Assembly: GCF_023712105.1 (NCBI RefSeq)
Contig: NZ_JAMLJI010000001.1
Location: forward strand, 1 to 64,000
Reading direction: 5' to 3'
Source: Larsenimonas suaedae
GTDB taxonomy: Bacteria; Pseudomonadota; Gammaproteobacteria; Pseudomonadales; Halomonadaceae
Length of the DNA: 64,000 nt
Shown piece after piece: positions 1 through 7,546 of the stretch; position 1 is the stretch's first letter, and each line of letters starts with the position of its first letter. The notes below the pieces were generated by a model. That model saw only the letters and a list, made by a program, of their open reading frames with translations, was not told where the DNA came from and did not search any database. The position numbers were made by a program, and so were the translations under genes.

Positions 1-103
1 AGGTGGGAACCACCCGATCCCATGCCGAACTCGGAAGTGAAACCACCCCGCGCCGATGGTAGTGTGGAGCTTCTCCATGCGAGAGTAGGTCATCGTCAGG
101 CAT
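1..103 (+). rRNA. rrf: 5S ribosomal RNA, 3' part
   Basis: The first bases match the body of a bacterial 5S rRNA: the conserved CCATGCCGAACTCGGAAGTG block at 20-39, the GCGCCGATGGTAGTGTGG stretch at 51-68 and the GCGAGAGTAGG block at 79-89. The 5' end (about 15-20 bases) is outside the window. It is the last gene of an rrn operon transcribed rightwards, because a strong terminator follows at once. The exact 3' end is uncertain by a base or two. Confidence 0.95.
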
Positions 104-110
104 CTATACC

Positions 111-144
111 AAGGCCCCGATCATGCGATCGGGGCCTTTTTTTT
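111..144 (+). terminator. rrn operon intrinsic terminator
   Basis: A perfect 12-bp stem (AAGGCCCCGATC at 111-122 with its complement at 127-138) has a 4-base loop and runs into eight T residues (137-144). It begins 8 bases after the 5S gene, as expected for the end of an rrn operon. Confidence 0.93.
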
Positions 145-338
145 GTGGCTGAACTATAGGGCCGTGCGTAAAGCTTCATGGCCATTTGTAAAGCTTTAAG
201 AAAGCTCAGGTCCCGAAATCACTGTCTGTATATAGCCCCCTCAGGTCAGAGAACGTCTGTTCATATACATTGATAAACAGGGGCGATCACTCTAGGCTTG
301 GCAAGCTTAAAAAACGGTTATTCGATCAAAGGTAATGT

Positions 339-1412
339 ATGCCAAACACAAGTCCGAGCGAGCTCCTTTTTTACTGTCGACCCGGTTTCGAGACCGACCT
401 GGTTAATGAGCTTGTAGACAAGTTCGAGCATTCGGAATGTGCTTGGCATCCGGTGGCTACGCCTCAAAGCGGTTATGTGCGAATGGTCATCGACAATGAC
501 CTGGTCGCAAATGACGTTCATAAAGAAGTGCAGTTATCGTCTTTGGTATTCGCCCGCCAAATGCTTGTTGCCTTTGAGCCCATTGTTCTTGACCGCAACG
601 ACCGCATTACCGCAATTATTGATCAGATTGTCGCTGCGGGCTGGAGTTTCGAAGAGCTCTGGCAGGAATCTCCGGATACCAATGATGGCAAAGGGCTGGC
701 CGGGCTTAAAAAGTCTTTGCAACGGCCCTTGGAGAGCACCTTGAAAAAGCGCCAGGCTCTTCGAAGAAAGGCCGGTAAGCGTCGATTGCATCTATTCTGG
801 TCTTCCGGCGATACGGTGCAGGTCGCAATGAGCTTTCCGCAAAACCGCAGTGAGTGGCCAAACGGCATCAAACATTTGCGATCCCCATCGCGTGCGCCGA
901 GTCGTTCAACGCTTAAACTCGAGGAAGCCTGGCACACCTTTATTCCGAGCGACAAATGGGAGCGACGGCTCAACGCCGGGATGCAAGGTGCCGATCTAGG
1001 TGCAGCGCCAGGTGGCTGGACTTATCAGCTTGTACAGCAGGGCATGTATGTTTATGCGATCGACAACGGACCCATGAGCGAGGAGCTCATGCGAACCGGT
1101 CAGATAGAGCATTTGCGAGAGGATGGATTTACGTGGTCACCGCCTTACCCTTTGGACTGGCTTGTATGCGATATCGTTGATCGGCCCATCCGTGTTTCAG
1201 AGATGGTTGAGCGATGGCTGGTCAATCGATGGTGCCGGCACGCGATATTCAACCTAAAATTGCCCATGAAAAAGCGATGGCAAGAAGTGAAGCGCTGCCT
1301 CGAATACCTAGAGCAACGACTAAGCGATGAAAACATCGAACATGAGTGTCTCGCTCGTCATCTCTATCATGATCGTGAAGAGATCACCGTCTATATACGA
1401 CTAAAAGAGTGA
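339..1412 (+). CDS. rlmM: 23S rRNA 2'-O-ribose C2498 methyltransferase RlmM
   Basis: This 357-aa cytoplasmic SAM-dependent enzyme methylates the ribose of C2498 in 23S rRNA. The N-terminal half (about 1-150) fits the THUMP-like RNA-binding region. The Rossmann methyltransferase domain follows, with the SAM motif DLGAAPGGWT at 219-228. Asp278 in CDIVDRP and Lys307 in NLKLP fit the catalytic K-D-K-E set known for the family. The length agrees with RlmM (about 360 aa). AAAGG lies 5' of the ATG. It reads in the same direction as the upstream rrn operon but behind that operon's terminator, so it needs its own promoter. tusA follows. Confidence 0.93.
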   Translation: MPNTSPSELLFYCRPGFETDLVNELVDKFEHSECAWHPVATPQSGYVRMVIDNDLVANDVHKEVQLSSLVFARQMLVAFEPIVLDRNDRITAIIDQIVAAGWSFEELWQESPDTNDGKGLAGLKKSLQRPLESTLKKRQALRRKAGKRRLHLFWSSGDTVQVAMSFPQNRSEWPNGIKHLRSPSRAPSRSTLKLEEAWHTFIPSDKWERRLNAGMQGADLGAAPGGWTYQLVQQGMYVYAIDNGPMSEELMRTGQIEHLREDGFTWSPPYPLDWLVCDIVDRPIRVSEMVERWLVNRWCRHAIFNLKLPMKKRWQEVKRCLEYLEQRLSDENIEHECLARHLYHDREEITVYIRLKE

Positions 1413-1454
1413 CAGGTGAGTCAAGTATCGACGCACGATTAAAAGGAGACTGAT

Positions 1455-1700
1455 ATGTCTGGTGAGCCCTTAAAGGCAGATGGCATACTGGATACGACAG
1501 GACTGTACTGCCCTGAGCCGATCATGATGATGCATACACGTGTCGCGGATATGGCTAGTGGCGATATTCTGCACGTAGTTGCAACCGACCCGGCAACTCA
1601 GCGCGACATCCCGCAGTTCTGCCATTACCTGGGTCATGAGCTGATCCAACAGGATACCCTGTCGGATAGCTTCAACTACTTCATACGTATCAACCGTTAG
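1455..1700 (+). CDS. tusA: TusA-family sulfur carrier protein
   Basis: This 81-aa cytoplasmic carrier takes persulfide sulfur from IscS and passes it to the TusBCD/TusE relay for 2-thiolation of wobble uridines in tRNA; that is the family role. The family motif CPEP sits at 19-22, with Cys19 as the persulfide-carrying residue. The small alpha/beta fold ending in YFIRI is typical. AAAAGGAG lies 7 bases before the ATG. It starts 42 bases after rlmM and may share its transcript. It converges on the next gene with only 10 bases between the stop codons. Confidence 0.9.
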   Translation: MSGEPLKADGILDTTGLYCPEPIMMMHTRVADMASGDILHVVATDPATQRDIPQFCHYLGHELIQQDTLSDSFNYFIRINR

Positions 1701-1710
1701 TGCACACGCT

Positions 1711-2958
1711 TCACTGAAAGATTGCTTCGATTTGCTCACGCGCAAGGGATGCATGGCGTGTGACCTGGGCTTGCATATGAGCCACTGTGCGCTCGAAGTT
1801 ACCTTCGAGCGTTTCCACGCGATTAAGTGTTTCTCCTTGAATGAATTCCTGCATGCTCAAGGAGAGCGCGTTCAGTTCCATATCGTTCAAGATGCCCTGG
1901 CTTTTATGCTCATAGGCAATGACCAATGCTGGAGTACCGTAGCGCATTGAGATAATGCCGCTATGAAGGCGAGTCGCAATAGTGAAACGGCACTGCGCCA
2001 GCACACCACCAAGCTGAAGATCACTCAGCTCATCGAAAATGACATGGCAAGCATGCGGATGTCGCATTTTCTTGCGGATATTGTGCAGCGTGACACGATC
2101 ATCTCGGTGATAACCATTAAGTCCGGTACACGTCGATACACCTATAATCACGTACCCCTGATCAATCAGTGTGTCACACGTAGAGGCCATCTGAGTTTCA
2201 TATTCCTCCTGAGTGACGCCGAGAGTTCGATCGAACGGGGCAAGGCGACGTGCGGTAATCGCAACAAGTGGTTTCCTTTCAGGATTGAGCGCGCTGATGT
2301 CGTAATGTTGAGCCTCTGGAAGCAGCCAGGCTGTGTCTGCACCGTGCTGGACGTTATCAAGACGAATGTCGGCGTCACTTAGAATTTGGTCACTAACGTG
2401 TTCGCGAAGATAAACGACCTCGGGGTAGGGCAGCAGCTTCTGACATAATTCACGAAATTTCTGATGTTCAAACGGTCCCACGCTGTGTCCGATCAGATAG
2501 ACCGGCTTTTGGGCCATTTTGGCGCCGAAAATGATGTCGAGCTGTGTGAACCCATACGCATCGACAATGAACGAGCCGCCTACCTGAATAATGTAATCGT
2601 ATTTTTCCAGCGCATCGATGGCGTCATTATAGGGTTTAGGAAGACGCTTTCGTGTCTGTTCGATGCCCCAGTTTTTAGTGCTTGAAAGGTACATGATGCC
2701 GTTGAGGTATCTCGGCATTACCTTGCGTTTGTAAAAAGGCACTTGAAGCGTTTTTTGACGCGCCTCCTCAAACATGTCTGGTATAACCGGCACGTTGACT
2801 TCCGAGAGCACGATTTCCGTGCTGAGCGGATCTCGCGAAGCAATTTCCACGTTGAACTTGTTAAGGTCCAGTACCTCGACCAACCCTCTCAAAATGGCAG
2901 CGTCACCTCGGTTCGAGCAGGAGTGGTTTCCGATCAGTAGAATATTCTTGGTGGGCAT
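1711..2958 (-). CDS. WcaK-like polysaccharide pyruvyl transferase family protein
   Basis: This 415-aa protein resembles colanic-acid WcaK along its whole length. Visible family blocks include GNHSCSNRGDAAILRGL (about 10-26), IIQVGGSF (about 121-128), GHSVGPF (about 157-163), GADTAWL, STCTGLNGYHRDDR and TRLHSGIISMRYGTPA. Family members transfer pyruvate from PEP to a hexose of an exopolysaccharide. No other polysaccharide gene lies nearby, so the substrate and even the reaction are uncertain. Base composition stands out: 28 of 60 G+C in 2101-2160 and 33 of 60 in 2881-2940, against 36 of 60 in a typical gene line (30301-30360). This suggests recent acquisition. A long hairpin lies upstream. Confidence 0.8.
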   Translation of the reverse strand: MPTKNILLIGNHSCSNRGDAAILRGLVEVLDLNKFNVEIASRDPLSTEIVLSEVNVPVIPDMFEEARQKTLQVPFYKRKVMPRYLNGIMYLSSTKNWGIEQTRKRLPKPYNDAIDALEKYDYIIQVGGSFIVDAYGFTQLDIIFGAKMAQKPVYLIGHSVGPFEHQKFRELCQKLLPYPEVVYLREHVSDQILSDADIRLDNVQHGADTAWLLPEAQHYDISALNPERKPLVAITARRLAPFDRTLGVTQEEYETQMASTCDTLIDQGYVIIGVSTCTGLNGYHRDDRVTLHNIRKKMRHPHACHVIFDELSDLQLGGVLAQCRFTIATRLHSGIISMRYGTPALVIAYEHKSQGILNDMELNALSLSMQEFIQGETLNRVETLEGNFERTVAHMQAQVTRHASLAREQIEAIFQ

Positions 2959-3090
2959 AGATAACCAGTATCAATGGGTAAAAGGGGATAGTAGTAAAAA
3001 CCAATGGCACTCAGTGTAGGTTATTGTGCTCAAACTAATACTTGAGTAAGTATTTATAACCATTTTTTTAAGTTTCTAGTTTTACTTAAA

Positions 3091-3149
3091 ACATTCGCTT
3101 CACGTAAAAAAGCAGCGCCATGCGCTGCTTTTTTACGTGAAGCGAATGT
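3091..3149. terminator. Perfect 28-bp hairpin, bidirectional terminator core
   Basis: Bases 3091-3118 are the exact reverse complement of 3122-3149, leaving a 3-base loop. The inner part (A6-GCAGCGC, CAT, GCGCTGC-T6) is a normal two-way intrinsic terminator. The outer 15 bp of each arm extend well past what a terminator needs. It lies 24 bases beyond the stop of the leftward gene at 3173-3868 and about 130 bases upstream of the WcaK-like gene, so it probably ends the first and insulates the second. Confidence 0.85.
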
Positions 3150-3172
3150 ATGTTTTTGCCCGATCATGGGGT

Positions 3173-3868
3173 TCAAGTGCCGGTATGTACCATGATTGCT
3201 AGAGCGTTCATGGTGTCCGGGTCCTGTTCCTTGATGCGGTTGGCAATCGTTCTCTGAAAGAAATAAATCATCTCGTGGCGGCTTTTACCGGGGTAAAGGC
3301 AGTCGTCACCCATAAGGATTGGAGTGTGTTGCACGGCCTCATCATCGACAAGAAGTGCTTCGATACTGCCGTCATTATAAAGCTGCCAGCCGTAAACCTG
3401 TTTGAGCTGCCAGGGCCCATCGCTTTCGTCCACGCAAAGCGCATGGGTTCCCTGAGTGTCGGGCAGGCTCTGAAGGAGGGTTTTTTCGTTGGTAGGCTCG
3501 TAATCGAAGTAGGCCGCCGAGTGCTCGAGCTCCATTTGCTTGTGGGACGGCGCGACGTCGAAAACGTCATCGGTTTCAGGGTCGCGATAGCCAAGGAAAA
3601 CGCCATGCTCTGGGTCGTCTATGGTTTCGCAATCCACCAATGAATCGAGCCAGGGGACGACGCCGACAACATCGCCATTTGATTTCATGGCCCACCCAAG
3701 AATTGGCATGGCATAGGCAGCATCGGGGTCCGAGGCAACCTGATAGACCATTTGAAGGCCGTCGAGCTCGGGTGCCAATCGAACGATGTGGTGCTGAGCT
3801 TTGTACCGCTCACGCATTTCACTGAGGTCGATCACCTTGGCAGGCTGACGTTGCATGATTGCGCCCAT
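3173..3868 (-). CDS. Conserved hypothetical protein, 231 aa
   Basis: I do not recognise a named family. The protein is soluble and acidic, with no signal peptide or membrane segment. It opens with a short basic stretch (MQRQPAKVIDLSEMRERYK) and continues with an Asp/Glu-rich mixed alpha/beta sequence. The ATG at 3868 is preferred over the one 4 codons later because AAGGAGG lies 4 bases upstream. It stands alone, divided from its leftward neighbour by a strong hairpin and from the MATE gene by about 180 bases in which I see no gene. The good ribosome site and normal codon use argue that it is real. Confidence 0.7.
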   Translation of the reverse strand: MGAIMQRQPAKVIDLSEMRERYKAQHHIVRLAPELDGLQMVYQVASDPDAAYAMPILGWAMKSNGDVVGVVPWLDSLVDCETIDDPEHGVFLGYRDPETDDVFDVAPSHKQMELEHSAAYFDYEPTNEKTLLQSLPDTQGTHALCVDESDGPWQLKQVYGWQLYNDGSIEALLVDDEAVQHTPILMGDDCLYPGKSRHEMIYFFQRTIANRIKEQDPDTMNALAIMVHTGT

Positions 3869-4048
3869 AATGCCTCCTTATCGACTTGTTTTCCTTACAG
3901 CGATGCTGCTGTGAAAAGGTCCTTAACGCGTGGCTCTCTTCAATTAGTAGCACAACTTCTCTCGAAGGTTAATCACCCCTCGATCAGACCAGATCGATCA
4001 AAGCGTTCATACAATGAATAATCGGCAAATACAGCGATTATTTAGACA

Positions 4049-5446
4049 TTACCTTGAGACGGCTGCGCGCGCACGATGCTTTAGGCGAACACCGAGCATG
4101 AGCGCCGCGGCCGAAAGCCCGATTATCAAGCCTGTCCAGTATCCGTAGACGCCTAGACCGAAGGTTTCACTCAGTACCACGCCACTGCCCAGACCAATCA
4201 TCCAGTAGGCGATCAGGGTGCACCCCATTATGACGCGGGTATCCTTATAACCTCGAAGCGCTCCGGCCATGCTGACCTGTAGCACATCAGAAACCTGATA
4301 GACGATTGCGATCAGAATCAGGGAGGAGGCGAGTGCTTGAACGGACTCGTTGCCGGTATAGAGCTCAGGCAACTGGTGGCGACCGAGCCACAGAATTACA
4401 TCGTTGAGCAGGGCCGATAACAGCGAAATCGCAATGCCATTGTAGGCGACGAAACGCGCACGCTCAGGGGTATTCTCCCCCAGCGCCTGCCCGACTCGCA
4501 CCGTCAAGGCCATGCCGATCGACAGCGGCAGCATGAACAGCAACGAGGTCACGTTCAAGGCAATCTGGTGCGCCGAGACCACGATTTCACCCATGCCGGC
4601 GATAAGCAGTGCGATCAATGTAAACAGTGTCGTTTCGGTAAAGATTGCCACCCCGATCGGTACGCCAATATGCGCAAGCTCGCCCAGGCGCTTTATATCC
4701 GGTCGAGGCATGCCGAGCCCCTGTTTCACGAAGCGGTATGCAGAGGCTCGCCGGCAATAGGCGTACATTCCGCCATACATGACCCACATCGAGATGGCTG
4801 TTGCGATACCGCATCCCAGGGCGCCGAGTGCCGGGAGGCCGATTGCCTCGCCAAGCCACGCCATGCCAAGCGCTTGCCCCACGGCGTCTGAGCCAAAGAT
4901 GAGCAACGCGTTGGCGGGAATATTGACAGCAAGCCCCAATAGACTGAACAGGAGCGCCGGTCGTGAATGGTTGAGTCCATCAGAATAGGCACGAAGGGCT
5001 TGATAGAGGGCAAGTCCTGGTAAGCCGAACGCAAGTGCCCGTAGGTAGTCCGTCGAAAGCCTGGCCACCTCTTGAGGCACGTCCATCCAACCAAAGATTC
5101 GCTCGGGCAGCAGTGTAAGAAGAAGTACGCCGAGCCCGCCCATGAACAGCGCAAGCCACAGGCTCTGGCCCTTGTAGTTCGAGACGTCTGAATGGCGCTT
5201 GCCACCGACACAGTGGGCGACAATCGGCGTCAGCCCCATCAGCGTACCGGTAATAAGCAGAATCAAGGGCACCCACAGGCTGGTGCCAACCGATACCGCG
5301 GCCAGGTCCGAGGCACTCTTGTGCCCCGACATCATGACATCCACGGTACCCATGGCGGCCTGGGCGAGCTGGGCGCCAAAAATGGGGATGGTCAATCGAA
5401 TCAGCGGGCGCGCCTCATATAGGCTGCGCCGAATCAAGGTCGGCAT
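4049..5446 (-). CDS. MATE-family multidrug/Na+ antiporter (NorM/MdtK-like)
   Basis: This 465-aa inner-membrane protein has about 12 hydrophobic segments in two similar halves, the MATE fold. The start (IRLTIPIFGAQLAQAAMGTVDVMMSG) is the usual first helix, with the conserved Q-A-M-VD-M pattern. Members export cationic drugs in exchange for Na+ or H+; the substrate cannot be read from sequence. No clear Shine-Dalgarno is seen before the ATG. It is divergent from epmC with an 86-base shared upstream region. No regulator gene sits beside it. Confidence 0.88.
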   Translation of the reverse strand: MPTLIRRSLYEARPLIRLTIPIFGAQLAQAAMGTVDVMMSGHKSASDLAAVSVGTSLWVPLILLITGTLMGLTPIVAHCVGGKRHSDVSNYKGQSLWLALFMGGLGVLLLTLLPERIFGWMDVPQEVARLSTDYLRALAFGLPGLALYQALRAYSDGLNHSRPALLFSLLGLAVNIPANALLIFGSDAVGQALGMAWLGEAIGLPALGALGCGIATAISMWVMYGGMYAYCRRASAYRFVKQGLGMPRPDIKRLGELAHIGVPIGVAIFTETTLFTLIALLIAGMGEIVVSAHQIALNVTSLLFMLPLSIGMALTVRVGQALGENTPERARFVAYNGIAISLLSALLNDVILWLGRHQLPELYTGNESVQALASSLILIAIVYQVSDVLQVSMAGALRGYKDTRVIMGCTLIAYWMIGLGSGVVLSETFGLGVYGYWTGLIIGLSAAALMLGVRLKHRARAAVSR

Positions 5447-5532
5447 TGAAGATCACGCATTGCAAAAAAGAAGGCGGAGCGCACAATAGCGCCGTATCAA
5501 TCCGCGAGTATAGCGAAAGAGTGCGTTAGTTC

Positions 5533-6090
5533 ATGAAACACGACCCGACTGAGTTGATGGCCCTGTTCGATGGCCTGTTCGCAGACACCTTTCAGACTCG
5601 GCTGGTCTTTGGCGCGGATGAGCCGCTGTACCTGCCGGCCAACACGAGCTGCACGTATCATCGGATCATGTTTGCCCACGGCTACTTTTCCAGTGCACTT
5701 CACGAGATCAGTCACTGGTGCATTGCCGGCGCCGAGCGACGACTGAAGGAGGATTACGGCTACTGGTACATACCAGATGGTCGGGACGCATCCCAGCAAC
5801 ACGCCTTTGAACAGGTCGAAGTCGCGCCTCAGGCGCTTGAATCCCTGCTGTGCGCTGCCTGCGACCATCCCTTTAACGTAAGCGTCGATAACCTCGATGG
5901 CGACGCCGAGATCGACCGCTACGCGTTCGAGGCCAAGGTGCGCGCTCGAGCCGAGCGCTATCTGCATGAGGGGCTAGCCCCGCGCCCGCGGGCGCTGTGT
6001 AATGCGCTTACGGCGCTCTATCAGCAGCAGACCCCGCTTGACCAGGCGATTGAACATGGTCGCGCGGCGCTATTCTCGATTCAGAGCTGA
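5533..6090 (+). CDS. epmC: Elongation factor P hydroxylase EpmC
   Basis: This 185-aa YfcM-family enzyme hydroxylates the beta-lysyl-lysine of EF-P, the last step after EpmB and EpmA. The metal-binding signature HEISHW is at 57-62 inside FAHGYFSSALHEISHWCIAG, which is nearly invariant in the family. Length matches E. coli EpmC (about 180 aa). epmA and epmB are not in this window. The upstream Shine-Dalgarno is weak. It converges on the gene at 6103 with 12 bases between stops. Confidence 0.92.
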   Translation: MKHDPTELMALFDGLFADTFQTRLVFGADEPLYLPANTSCTYHRIMFAHGYFSSALHEISHWCIAGAERRLKEDYGYWYIPDGRDASQQHAFEQVEVAPQALESLLCAACDHPFNVSVDNLDGDAEIDRYAFEAKVRARAERYLHEGLAPRPRALCNALTALYQQQTPLDQAIEHGRAALFSIQS

Positions 6091-6102
6091 TCTATTCCCG
6101 GT

Positions 6103-6591
6103 TCAGGCCTGATCCTCTGCCTCACTTTGTGCCCGCATGTGCAGCGTCAGCATGACCTGCAGCTCGTCCTCGGGCTTGAACGGCTCAAGGCCAAGTTCAT
6201 TGAAGAGGTCGTTGCGCTGGCGATGCCACTCACCAAGCGTCAGGTGCTCGTATAGGCTGTCGGCCGGGGCAAGCTGAATGAACGGATCCATCCCGTATTC
6301 ATCAAATAGCCACGACAGCGCCTGTTCGTCATCGACCAGACCGTTACTGTAGAGCGTTTCGTTGTAGTGATCTTCTTCAAGCTCACGCAGCACATCGATC
6401 GGGCTGACCCCCATCATGTTCAGCTCGTCTTCGGTGTAGTCGCCAAGTGAGGCGTCGCTTCGTTGAAGCCAATCCGGATCGGGTTGAATGAGGGTGTGCT
6501 TGAGCTGGCCATCGGGCAATGTCCAGGCGATGGCGACCGGCAGGTCCTCATCACCGACTTCGATGGCAATAAATCCAGGCAGATCGGCCAT
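6103..6591 (-). CDS. Conserved hypothetical, possible degenerate DnaQ-like exonuclease fold
   Basis: This 162-aa soluble protein is of unproven function. The order of segments recalls short DEDD exonucleases: a first strand with an acidic residue (GFIAIEVGDEDLPVAIAWTL), then a block like the ExoII region (YTEDELNMMGVSPIDVLREL), then LYSNGLVDDEQALSWLFDEYGM, which resembles the usual V-Y-S-D...D...WL..LF segment. The first motif lacks the normal D-x-E pair, so activity is doubtful. This is inference from pattern only. Its ATG lies 2 bases after the tatD stop, so the two are probably translationally coupled. Confidence 0.6.
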   Translation of the reverse strand: MADLPGFIAIEVGDEDLPVAIAWTLPDGQLKHTLIQPDPDWLQRSDASLGDYTEDELNMMGVSPIDVLRELEEDHYNETLYSNGLVDDEQALSWLFDEYGMDPFIQLAPADSLYEHLTLGEWHRQRNDLFNELGLEPFKPEDELQVMLTLHMRAQSEAEDQA

Positions 6592-6593
6592 GG

Positions 6594-7433
6594 TTACGCG
6601 TCCTCGGTCAGGGGCAGATTGAAAAAGCGGCGAGCGGTTTCCGTGCTCGATACGCTGAGCTCATGCTCGCGTTCGCCTCGGTAATGGGCGATCTCGCGCA
6701 CGATCCAGGGTAATAGCGCCGGTTCGTGACGACGTCCCTTGAGCTTTGCCGGCAAATTTCGCGGCAGCAGATACGGGCAATCGGTTTCCACCATTAATCG
6801 ATTCGCCGGAATGTCTCGAACCAGTGAGCGCAGGTGGTGCCCCCGACGTTCATCGCACAGCCAGCCGGTCAACCCGATGTGCAGATCAAGATCCAGATAG
6901 CCGTAAAGCGTTTCCTTCTCACCGGTAAAGCAGTGAATGACGGCGTCGCCAATATCATCGCGCCACTGCTTGATCATATCGAGCATGTCGACGCCGGCGT
7001 CCCGCTCGTGCAGAAACAGCGGCTTTTGCGTACGTGCAGCAAGTTCGAGCTGTGCTTCGAAGGCCCGTTTCTGATCGGTTCTGCTCGAAAAGTCGCGGTT
7101 GTAATCCAGGCCGCACTCGCCAATGGCTTTGACGCGTTGGTGCTGGGCAGCGCTTGCCATCCAGTCGGCAAAGGCCGGGGTCCAGTCGCTTGCGTGATGG
7201 GGGTGAAGACCTGCTGTGGTGTGAAGGGTCACGAGAGCGTCGCGTTCGCAAAGCGTAAGGGCTGCCTCGATGGCAGCGCGCTCCGTGCCGGTCAAAATAA
7301 GTGTGGTGACATTGGCCGAGCGAGCACGTTCGAGCACGGCATCCAGATCGGCTGCAAAGCTCTCATGGGTCAGGTTGGCACCGATATCGACCAGCGGCGC
7401 GGGCGCGGTAAAGGTTAGGGCGTCCGGTAACAT
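6594..7433 (-). CDS. tatD: TatD-family metal-dependent DNase
   Basis: This 279-aa TIM-barrel hydrolase has the TatD signatures in order: DIGANLTH near the N terminus (metal site), GECGLDYNRDFS (Glu metal ligand), LFLHERDA, HCFTG and VETDCPYLLPRNL. Family members are 3'-5' DNases that use two divalent metals. The specific GANLT variant matches TatD rather than YcfH or YjjV. AAAGGA lies 6 bases before the ATG. It is the first gene of a two-gene leftward unit with 6103-6591 and is divergent from uup. Confidence 0.9.
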   Translation of the reverse strand: MLPDALTFTAPAPLVDIGANLTHESFAADLDAVLERARSANVTTLILTGTERAAIEAALTLCERDALVTLHTTAGLHPHHASDWTPAFADWMASAAQHQRVKAIGECGLDYNRDFSSRTDQKRAFEAQLELAARTQKPLFLHERDAGVDMLDMIKQWRDDIGDAVIHCFTGEKETLYGYLDLDLHIGLTGWLCDERRGHHLRSLVRDIPANRLMVETDCPYLLPRNLPAKLKGRRHEPALLPWIVREIAHYRGEREHELSVSSTETARRFFNLPLTEDA

Positions 7434-7546
7434 GACGGTCCTTTAGGAAATCGGAAGCGAATTTGAGGTCGTGCATTGTAACGGCCCCGAAAACCCCCGG
7501 CTATGCGTTACACTAGCGCGCTGACATTTTCTGCGGGAGGCGGCAC

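Noticed and set aside
1963-2382. 139-codon plus-strand frame inside the WcaK-like gene
   Set aside because: Opposite a protein with strong family blocks; no ribosome site and no motif.
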